Shown here: positions 7,561 to 12,414 of the stretch, one piece after another | Position numbering within the stretch: position 1 is the first letter of the stretch | Layout: each line of letters opens with the position of its first letter | The notes under the pieces: model-generated | Databases searched by the model: none | What the model was told of the DNA's origin: nothing | The model's input: only the letters and a program-made list of their open reading frames with translations | Source: CAZDUS01 sp964609375 | GTDB taxonomy: Bacteria; Verrucomicrobiota; Kiritimatiellia; CAIKKV01; CAITUY01 | NCBI GenBank assembly: GCA_964609375.1 | Contig: CAZSSA010000071.1 | Location: 1-12,414 of the forward strand | DNA length: 12,414 bases | Direction: 5' to 3' | Position numbers and translations under genes: made by a program

Positions 7561-9216
7561 ATGCAGGCATTGAAAAAGACATCGTATCCCGGCCCGAAAG
7601 GCCCCGTCGTTCTCGTGATCATGGATGGCGTCGGTATCGGTCACTATGAAGAAGGAGACGCCGTTCGCTCCGCCCTTACCCCCCATCTCGACTGGCTCAA
7701 GGCCAACTCCGTCTACAGCCAACTCAAGGCACACGGCACCGCCGTCGGCCTGCCCAGCGACGAGGATATGGGCAACAGCGAAGTCGGCCACAACGCCATC
7801 GGGTGCGGGCGTGTCTTCGCCCAGGGCGCCAAACTGGTCACCGAGGCCATCGCCTCCGGCTCCATGTTCCGCGGCCAGGCCTGGAAAGACCAGATCGCCA
7901 ATTGCATCAGGCATAACTCTACCCTGCATTTTATCGGCCTTTTCTCCGACGGCAATGTGCATAGCCACATTGATCACCTCAAAGCCATGCTGAGCCACGC
8001 CAAGGCCGACGGCGTCAAACGCGCACGCATTCACATCCTTCTGGATGGCCGCGACGTCAGCGAAACCTCCGCCCTGGACTACGTCACCCCCTTCGAACAA
8101 TTCCTGGCAGAACTCAATGCCAACAGCGCCGTCGATTTCCGGATCGCCTCGGGCGGCGGACGCATGAACATCACCATGGATCGCTACGGCGCCAACTGGG
8201 ATATGGTTAAACGCGGCTGGGATACCCACGTCCGCGGTATCGGCCCCCAGTTCGCCTCCGCCCGCGAAGCCATCGAATCACACCGTAAAGCCATCCCCAA
8301 CGTCATTGACCAGGATCTACCCCCCTTCGTCATCGCCGACAAGGGACTACCCATCGGTAAAATTGTGGACAAGGACAGCGTCATCTTCTTCAACTTCCGC
8401 GGTGACCGTTCCATCGAAATCAGCCGCGCCTTCGAAGACGCCACCCTGACGGAATTCGACCGCTCCCCTCGCCCGGATGTCTCCTTCGCCGGCATCATGC
8501 AATATGACGGCGATCTGAAACTCCCCAAGCGTTTCCTTGTCGATCCGCCAGCCATCGCCGACACCGTTGGCGAATACCTCGCCCAAAGCGGCATCCGCCA
8601 ACTCGCCATCAGCGAGACCCAGAAATACGGCCACGTCACCTATTTCTTCAACGGCAACCGCTCCGGCAAATTCAACGACTCACTCGAGGATTATGTCGAG
8701 ATTCCCTCGGATGTCCTCCCCTTCGAGCAACGCCCCTGGATGAAGGCCGCGGAAATCACCGATGCCGTCCTTGAAGCCATCACCGCCAACAAGCACCGCT
8801 TCATCCGCCTGAACTTCCCCAACGGCGATATGGTCGGCCATACCGGTGTCTACCAGGCCACCGAAATTGCCGTCGAAACCGTCGACCTGTGCCTGGGCCG
8901 CCTCATCCCCGCCGTTCAAGCCGCTGGCGGCATCCTGGTCATCTCGGCAGACCATGGCAATGCGGACGACATGTATGAACACGACAAGAAAACCGGCAAG
9001 GCCAAGATTGAAAACAAACGTACCAAGGTCAAAACCAGTCACTCGCTCAACCCTGTCCCGGTTTATATCTATGACCCCACGGGAACGGCCAACTTGAAAC
9101 TGGGGCCCCACCAAGGTCTCGGCATCAGCAGTCTGGCCGCCACCTGCCTGCGACTCCTCGGTTTCGAGCCTCCGGCAAATTATGATCCCAGTGTTGTCGA
9201 TGTCGGCACCAAATAA
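7561..9216 (+). CDS. gpmI: 2,3-bisphosphoglycerate-independent phosphoglycerate mutase, long form
   Basis: GpmI interconverts 3- and 2-phosphoglycerate in glycolysis and gluconeogenesis through a phosphoserine intermediate, using two metal ions (usually manganese). The 551-residue protein keeps the key sites: Asp22 (MDGVG), the phosphorylated Ser73 in MGNSEVGHN, the substrate-binding stretch LLDGRDVSETSAL (160-172), GGGRMNITMDRY (198-209), FNFRGDR (277-283), SETQKYGHVTYFFNG (351-365), Asp423 and His427 (NGDMVGHTG), Asp464 and His465 (SADHGNAD) and His494 (TSHS). It is some 35-40 residues longer than common bacterial forms. Part of the excess is a basic insert (about 471-491) between the SADHGNAD and TSHS metal motifs, as in the longer subfamily also known from some eukaryotes. 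AAGGAA precedes the ATG at good distance. The next gene starts at the base after its stop. Confidence 0.97.
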   Translation: MQALKKTSYPGPKGPVVLVIMDGVGIGHYEEGDAVRSALTPHLDWLKANSVYSQLKAHGTAVGLPSDEDMGNSEVGHNAIGCGRVFAQGAKLVTEAIASGSMFRGQAWKDQIANCIRHNSTLHFIGLFSDGNVHSHIDHLKAMLSHAKADGVKRARIHILLDGRDVSETSALDYVTPFEQFLAELNANSAVDFRIASGGGRMNITMDRYGANWDMVKRGWDTHVRGIGPQFASAREAIESHRKAIPNVIDQDLPPFVIADKGLPIGKIVDKDSVIFFNFRGDRSIEISRAFEDATLTEFDRSPRPDVSFAGIMQYDGDLKLPKRFLVDPPAIADTVGEYLAQSGIRQLAISETQKYGHVTYFFNGNRSGKFNDSLEDYVEIPSDVLPFEQRPWMKAAEITDAVLEAITANKHRFIRLNFPNGDMVGHTGVYQATEIAVETVDLCLGRLIPAVQAAGGILVISADHGNADDMYEHDKKTGKAKIENKRTKVKTSHSLNPVPVYIYDPTGTANLKLGPHQGLGISSLAATCLRLLGFEPPANYDPSVVDVGTK

Positions 9217-9732
9217 ATGACCCCCCCAGCACCAGATTCGTCGCCGGCCTTCACCTGTCTGCGCTGTGGAAACTGTTGCAGACATACTGGCGAAGTCCGC
9301 TTGGAAAAAGGCGAAATTGAAACCATCGCTGCCTCACTGGGGATCGATGCCATCACCTTTACCTCCCGCTACACGCGGCTGCGGGACGACCGCCGGGGCC
9401 TGTCCCTGTTGGACCAACCCGACGGCTCCTGCATTTTCCTCTCCATCCCTCTTCCCCGAACCCTGAACCCTGAACCCACCTGCAGCGCCTGTGGCGCAGC
9501 CACTGCGGGCAGGCCCCAAACGCCCCCCCCCTCCCCCCCTCCCTCCCACCATCAACCATTCCCCATGAACCATTCTCAGTGTCTCATTCAATCCGCCAAA
9601 CCCCGCCAATGCCAAAATTTCCCCCTCACATGGAAATACGAAAACCTTACCGCCATCTGCCCGGCATCCCTTCCTGAACCCCGATCCCTGAACCCTAATC
9701 CTCATCCTCCCTCATCAACCATTCCCCATTAA
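9217..9732 (+). CDS. YkgJ-family cysteine-cluster protein split by an in-frame repeat insertion
   Basis: The family signature CLRCGNCCR (Cys14, 17, 20, 21) opens the domain. It continues normally through EIETIAASLGI and LLDQPDGSCIFL (to residue 75), and resumes at CLIQSAKPRQCQNFP (122-136) and AICPA. These conserved cysteines are thought to bind a metal or iron-sulfur cluster; the biochemical role of the family is not well known. In typical relatives DGSCxFL is followed directly by a short link and the next Cys. Here residues about 76-119 (Pro-rich, with two extra Cys) intervene and are encoded by intergenic-type repeats. Residues 151-171 and the stop codon are repeat-derived too. The ATG directly abuts the gpmI stop, so translation is probably coupled. 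Fold and activity may survive if the insert loops out. A C9 run inside it makes the frame sensitive to read errors, so a pseudogene remains possible. Confidence 0.78.
   Translation: MTPPAPDSSPAFTCLRCGNCCRHTGEVRLEKGEIETIAASLGIDAITFTSRYTRLRDDRRGLSLLDQPDGSCIFLSIPLPRTLNPEPTCSACGAATAGRPQTPPPSPPPSHHQPFPMNHSQCLIQSAKPRQCQNFPLTWKYENLTAICPASLPEPRSLNPNPHPPSSTIPH
9442..9573 (+). repeat. Composite repeat insertion inside the YkgJ-type gene
   Basis: The 132 bases (44 codons) contain three CCCTGAA-type units (about 9456-9477), a small hairpin GTGGC-GCA-GCCAC (9491-9503), C-runs of nine and seven (9523-9539), and copies of ATCAACCATTCCCC (9551-9564) and ATGAACCATTC (9565-9575). The same two unit types recur after the conserved part of the gene at 9673-9755. 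The length is a multiple of three, so the frame is kept. Confidence 0.75.
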
Positions 9733-9755
9733 CCATTCCCCATCAACCATTCCCC
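9673..9755 (+). repeat. CCCTGAA repeats and three tandem 14-base ATCAACCATTCCCC units
   Basis: CCTGAACCCC-GATCCCTGAACCC at 9673-9695 is followed by three back-to-back 14-base units at 9714-9727, 9728-9741 and 9742-9755 that differ only at one base (ATCAACC or ATTAACC). The second unit supplies the TAA stop of the YkgJ-type gene. The block ends 6 bases before the fruK ATG. Its pyrimidine-rich sequence leaves no Shine-Dalgarno site there. Confidence 0.85.
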
Positions 9756-9761
9756 CTCCCA

Positions 9762-10717
9762 ATGATCCTCACCATCACTCCCAACCCAGCCTTCGACAGG
9801 GTCCAAACCGTACCCGCCTTCCATCCCGGCCGCGTTTGCCGTAGCACCGCCCTGACACTCTCCGCCGCCGGCAAAGGCATCAACGTCGCACGTGCCATCC
9901 GCAGTCTCTCTTCGGCAGGGACGCACCTCCGGGGCGTCCGCTCTTCCCCCACCGACGCCATCTGCACCGGCTTCCTCGGTGGCCACACCGGACACATGCT
10001 GGCCGACTACGCCGAACGCGACGGCATTCTTGCAGACTGGACATGGATCGAAGGGGAAACCCGCGTCTCCGTGATCATCCTGGCACCGGAAACAGGAGAG
10101 ATCACCGTCTTGAACGAAGAAGGCCCCACCGTCACCCTTCACGACTGGGAACAACTGCAAACCAGCATCCTCGCCCTTGCCGCCAAAACGCGCGCCGTAT
10201 GCCTAAGCGGAACCCTTCCCTTGGGCTTGCCTCCCGAGGTGATAAGCACATTGATCAAAGCCTTGAACCGCGATAAACGCAGGGTGTTCGTTGATTCAAG
10301 TGGCGCTCCACTTAAGGCCGCCGTATCCGCATCACCCGAAGTCATAAAAATTAACAGCACCGAGGCCGCTATCCTGCTCGGTTGGCATGAATTTGACGAC
10401 AGCGACACAGCAGCGAAAGCCGCAAAAGCCATCCAGCACAACGGGATTTCCACGGTAATCATCACCCTTGGCGCCAAAGGAGCCGTTCTGGCAAGCGATT
10501 CAGGACTCTGGCTTGCCACTCCACCACCATTAACGATCGTCAATCCAATAGGCAGCGGAGATTCATTCCTGGCTGGCCTAACGCTTTCGCTCCTTCAAGA
10601 CATGCCACCTCAAGAAGCATTACGCCGTGCCGTAGCCGCTGGTTCAGCCAATGCCCTGTCGGCAGCAGGCGGCAACTTTTCCGTTCAGGATTACGACCGC
10701 ATCCTGGCAGAAGTAAC
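9762..10717 (+). CDS. fruK: 1-phosphofructokinase-like PfkB-family sugar kinase, 3' end lost in the N gap
   Basis: FruK phosphorylates fructose 1-phosphate to fructose 1,6-bisphosphate with ATP. About 318 residues are visible, close to the full length of about 310 plus an insert. Landmarks are MILTITPNPAFDR, AGKGINVAR (36-44), GFLGGHTG (70-77), GETRVSVII, VLNEEGP, KINSTEA near residue 203, and the ATP/catalytic motif NPIGSGDSFLAG with Asp267 as base. Residues about 50-62 (SSAGTHLRGVRSS) are an insertion encoded by a hairpin repeat also found at 11967-12075; it falls between the GKGINVAR helix and GFLGG, probably in a loop. There is no ribosome binding site: repeats fill the upstream region. 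Tagatose-6-phosphate kinase (LacC) is the closest alternative. No PTS fructose genes are in view. Confidence 0.87.
9914..9942 (+). repeat. Palindromic repeat copy 1, within fruK
   Basis: Hairpin 9919-9939: stem GGACGC/GCGTCC, inner CC/GG pairs and a TCC loop, preceded by GGCAGGGACG and followed by GCTCTTCCCC. It is nearly identical over about 30 bases to copy 3 at 12011-12036. Read in the fruK frame it encodes AGTHLRGVRSS. Confidence 0.9.
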
Positions 10718-10817
10718 NNNNNNNNNNNNNNNNNNNNNNNNNNNNNNNNNNNNNNNNNNNNNNNNNNNNNNNNNNNNNNNNNNNNNNNNNNNNNNNNNNN
10801 NNNNNNNNNNNNNNNNN
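10718..10817. other. Assembly gap of 100 N
   Basis: Exactly 100 N, the usual placeholder for a scaffold join of unknown length. It hides the end of fruK and about the last 80 residues of thiE. The missing thiE part alone needs about 240 bases, so the real distance should exceed 100 bases if thiE is intact. The linkage of the two sides rests on scaffolding. Confidence 0.97.
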
Positions 10818-11212
10818 CCCTCCGCCTGCGCCCGCACCGCCTCCTCAAGGGAATGCGTGGAAGATCCAATGATGAGTTCGGGGGCTATTGCCCTCGCCGC
10901 CGGAATCGGAAAATCATCCTGCCCCAGATGAACACCATCCGCCCCCACGGCCAGTGCCACATCCACCCGGTCATTGATAATCAACAAGGCACCCTGTGCA
11001 GCCGTCAACTCCCGCACCTGTTGCGCCAAGGCGACATACTCACGCAACGGCATCTCTTTCTCCCGCAGTTGAATCAACCGCACACCGCCAGTCAACGCCG
11101 CACTCACAATTTCAACTGTCGACCGCCCGCCCGAAAGCGCCTGCGACGTCACCAGATAAAGCCCCGCCGCCCGGAACCGCTCCATCCGTTCAGCATGTAA
11201 TTGATTATTCAT
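10818..11212 (-). CDS. thiE: Thiamine-phosphate synthase, C-terminal part lost in the N gap
   Basis: ThiE joins the pyrimidine HMP-PP and the thiazole phosphate into thiamine phosphate, in the cytoplasm. The first 131 residues of about 210 are present, with the family's motifs in order: LYLVTS (18-23), IQLREKE (47-53), LIINDRVDVAL (77-87), GADGVHLGQDD (90-100) and IIGSSTHSLEEA (114-125). The diphosphate-binding GPxFPTxTK region would lie in the gap. ATG 11212 follows a purine-rich stretch made of a repeated AGAGAGC unit rather than a clean ribosome binding site; Met10 (MERFRAAG) is a reasonable shorter start. The gene converges on fruK. I see no TPP riboswitch elements before it and no other thi gene in the window. 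Confidence 0.93.
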
Positions 11213-11236
11213 TCTGCTCTCTGCTCTCTCCCCCCT

Positions 11237-11300
11237 CCTAACAGCCTAACAGTCTTCCGCCAAAGGCGGATCCGCCTCCGGCGGAAACAGCCTAACAGCC
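11237..11300. repeat. Twin-hairpin palindrome flanked by CTAACAG repeats
   Basis: The 32-base core (11255-11286) has outer arms TTCCGCC/GGCGGAA around the perfect palindrome AGGCGGATCCGCCT. It can fold as two small hairpins (TCCGCC-AAA-GGCGGA and TCCGCC-TCC-GGCGGA) or as one long one. Copies of CAGCCTAACAG-type sequence flank it on both sides (11237-11254 and 11287-11300). It lies between the metzincin-like gene and thiE. With no T-run it is a poor terminator and looks more like a mobile or extragenic repeat. Confidence 0.8.
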
Positions 11301-11319
11301 GCCCCCCCCTACCCCCCCC

Positions 11320-11892
11320 TCACTCCCCAAACCCCCGCACCTTCAATCCGCGCTTCGCCTCCGCCTGCCGGACCATATCCATCCATGGCGGCGAAAAATT
11401 CAACCCCAGCATGTCCAAATCCTCTGCCGTCACATAATCACACATCACGCTACGTGGATCCATATCCGGCCCAACACCGAATAAAATCGCCGGCCCTCGC
11501 AACACCCACCGCTGCAGCCGCCGCGTCAGCTTCACCGGATCATCAGACCGCAACGCCTTCACATTCACCACCACAACCTGCTCATTCGTCATCATCAAGG
11601 CGTGGCCATTGGTAGCCGTCCCATTTGCCAGAATGACCAAACAGGCTTCCTTTGCTGTTTTCTTGCCGGCAAGATTCTGTCCAATCACCTTCAAGTCATC
11701 ACTCTTCGCGCCAGCAACTGTTTCAGCCGCAACTGGCACAAACAATTCCTTTTCCGCATGTGCCCGCAAGGATTCCAATGTACTGGAATCCAAACCCGCC
11801 GCATTCAAAATCAGAATGCGCGAGTCACCCGCCAGCGCCAGTGCAGCAAAAGAACTCAACCCAATCACAAACCCAATCAATTTCTTTGTCAT
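11320..11892 (-). CDS. Small secreted metzincin-like protein without zinc ligands
   Basis: The 190-residue protein starts at ATG 11892, chosen because GGAGG lies 5 bases before it; an ATG at 11904 is in frame but has no such site. Residues 1-21 are a signal peptide (LIGFVIGLSSFAALALAG). The body resembles the archaemetzincin (M54) layout: strand LVILANG (85-91), strand VVVVNVKAL (106-114), helix, then VLRGPAILFGVGPDMDPRSVM (130-150), which lines up with HExGHxxGxGH...DPxSVM including the Met-turn. The His and Glu positions are V130, L131, P134 and V140, so it should be catalytically dead. Fold assignment is my inference from pattern alone. It may bind peptides or act outside the membrane; no partner is evident. 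Two C8 runs follow the gene. Confidence 0.72.
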   Translation of the reverse strand: MTKKLIGFVIGLSSFAALALAGDSRILILNAAGLDSSTLESLRAHAEKELFVPVAAETVAGAKSDDLKVIGQNLAGKKTAKEACLVILANGTATNGHALMMTNEQVVVVNVKALRSDDPVKLTRRLQRWVLRGPAILFGVGPDMDPRSVMCDYVTAEDLDMLGLNFSPPWMDMVRQAEAKRGLKVRGFGE

Positions 11893-11961
11893 CTTATCCT
11901 CCATTCAATTTTCAACATTGTCCTTCGGCACAAACACATCTTTGATCTTCGGTATCCCCCC

Positions 11962-11987
11962 GGTAGGGACGCACCTCCGGGGCGTCC
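11962..11987 (+). repeat. Palindromic repeat copy 2
   Basis: Hairpin at 11967-11987 with the same 21 bases as the fruK copy, preceded by GGTAGGGACG. It is in direct orientation to copy 3, separated by 28 bases between hairpins. Confidence 0.9.
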
Positions 11988-12010
11988 GCCTTCTTCCCTT
12001 CCCCATCCTC

Positions 12011-12036
12011 GGTAGGGACGCACCTCCGGGGCGTCC
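12011..12036 (+). repeat. Palindromic repeat copy 3
   Basis: Hairpin at 12016-12036, identical to copies 1 and 2 in its 21 bases. Together with inverted copy 4 its leader GGTAGGGACG (12011-12020) makes a perfect 10-base inverted repeat with CGTCCCTACC (12071-12080), so the pair could form one long stem. Confidence 0.9.
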
Positions 12037-12054
12037 GCTCTCCCCTATTTTCCC

Positions 12055-12080
12055 GGACGGCTCGGAGAACCGTCCCTACC
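12055..12080 (-). repeat. Palindromic repeat copy 4, inverted variant
   Basis: Read on the minus strand it begins GGTAGGGACG like the others, then GG-TTC-TCC-GAG-CC. The stem bases differ from copies 1-3 but still pair (GGACGG with CCGTCC, C-G and T-A inside), and the TCC loop is unchanged. Confidence 0.85.
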
Positions 12081-12283
12081 AAATCTCCCCTCCCCATCTT
12101 CGTCCGTCCCCTCCCTCGCCCCTACGCAAAAAACGCCCGGCGGACATTCCCGCATACTACTTCCCGCTGGGTGGAATTAATTCCGAATTGCGCACACACT
12201 TGAACAAACAGCATTCATCTTAGTCAAACCAAAACGAACCTCCAAAATACATCCATGGTCGCCCCACCCCTCCTTTCCCTCCC

Positions 12284-12317
12284 AAAAACAAAAAGGGCGG
12301 CTTATTCAGCCGCCCTT
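12284..12317 (-). terminator. Rho-independent terminator of the PEP-CTERM gene
   Basis: A perfect 10-base stem AAGGGCGGCT (12293-12302) and AGCCGCCCTT (12308-12317) with a 5-base loop. On the minus strand the stem is followed by TTTTTGTTTTT. It lies 25 bases after the stop codon of the gene to its right. Confidence 0.93.
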
Positions 12318-12342
12318 CAACAATCATCATGTAACCAATCAG

Positions 12343-12414
12343 TTACTTACGCATCCGGCGCCAAGCAACCAAACCCAACCCAAGACCAAGCAAGGCAAAG
12401 GAAGAAGGTTCCGG
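12343..12414 (-). CDS. C-terminus of a PEP-CTERM sorted protein (runs off the right edge)
   Basis: The last 23 codons before TAA form a textbook PEP-CTERM tail: PEP directly at the window edge, SSFALLGLGLGLVAW as membrane segment, and a basic end RRMRK. Such tails mark exported proteins for processing by an exosortase (EpsH/XrtA type), usually in Gram-negative bacteria that make extracellular polysaccharide. The functional part of the protein lies outside the window. A strong terminator follows, so it is the last gene of its transcript. Confidence 0.88.
   Translation of the reverse strand, partial: PEPSSFALLGLGLGLVAWRRMRK

Larger units (their letters stand above)
11893..12342. other. 450-base non-coding stretch with repeats and a terminator
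   Basis: No credible gene. It holds the leader of the metzincin-like gene, three palindromic repeat copies (11962-12080), a perfect 12-base palindrome GGAATTAATTCC (12173-12184), and the terminator of the PEP-CTERM gene. I could not find a convincing promoter for the leftward gene here. Confidence 0.7.

Noticed and set aside
7516..8229. 237-codon minus-strand frame opposite gpmI
   Set aside because: Gly/Ala/Val/Asp-rich mirror of gpmI codons; gpmI is certain.
8680..9285. 201-codon minus-strand frame across the gpmI/YkgJ junction
   Set aside because: Antisense to two recognisable genes, no motif of its own.
9714..9755. CRISPR-like array
   Set aside because: Units are only 14 bases and directly tandem, with no spacers and no cas genes.
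11213..11319. TPP riboswitch before thiE
   Set aside because: The spacer is only 107 bases, mostly repeats and C-runs, and none of the conserved THI-box segments can be found.
11962..12080. CRISPR-like array
   Set aside because: Copies are unevenly spaced by about 18-28 bases, one is inverted, and another copy lies inside fruK; this fits dispersed palindromic repeats.
12128..12142. Second terminator (CGCCCGGCG next to six A)
   Set aside because: The stem is only four base pairs with a one-base loop and no gene ends nearby.
12173..12184. Operator at the perfect palindrome GGAATTAATTCC
   Set aside because: It is about 280 bases from the next gene, no promoter was found beside it, and no second copy is present; noted in the non-coding stretch only.

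Overview
The window looks like a contig from a GC-rich, Gram-negative bacterium, probably environmental. Signs of a diderm cell are an ExbB/ExbD motor, a signal-peptide TPR protein and the tail of a PEP-CTERM protein at the right edge. Together with abundant short GC-rich repeats this fits the PVC group (Verrucomicrobiota, Kiritimatiellota or relatives). That placement is an inference; there is no rRNA or marker gene here to settle it. A run of exactly 100 N (10718-10817) marks a scaffold join of unknown true size.

Left part (1-7414), minus strand: eight tightly packed genes read leftwards from one good promoter at about 7452-7480. They are an FmdB-type zinc ribbon protein, a membrane-anchored zinc-ribbon protein, a secreted protein resembling a peptidase that has lost its catalytic motif, an argininosuccinate lyase, ExbB, ExbD, a 773-residue periplasmic TPR protein, and the first 31 codons of one more gene. 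ExbB, ExbD and the TPR protein form a plausible Tol/Ton-type envelope unit. The lyase is a metabolic gene apparently along for the ride.

Middle part (7494-10717), plus strand: a divergent promoter drives gpmI (cofactor-independent phosphoglycerate mutase, long form), followed without any spacer by a YkgJ-type cysteine-cluster gene and then a 1-phosphofructokinase-like gene (fruK) that runs into the N gap. gpmI and fruK are both glycolytic.

Right part (10818-12414), minus strand: thiE (cut by the gap), a small secreted metzincin-like protein whose zinc ligands are replaced, a 450-base non-coding stretch with palindromic repeats, and a strong terminator plus the last 23 codons of a PEP-CTERM protein.

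The most unusual signal is that at least two families of intergenic repeat have entered protein-coding sequence in frame. A 21-base hairpin repeat present three times at 11967-12075 also lies inside fruK. A patchwork of CCCTGAA and ATCAACCATTCCCC-type repeats splits the YkgJ-type gene by 44 codons, supplies its C-terminus and stop codon, and fills the space where the fruK ribosome binding site should be.
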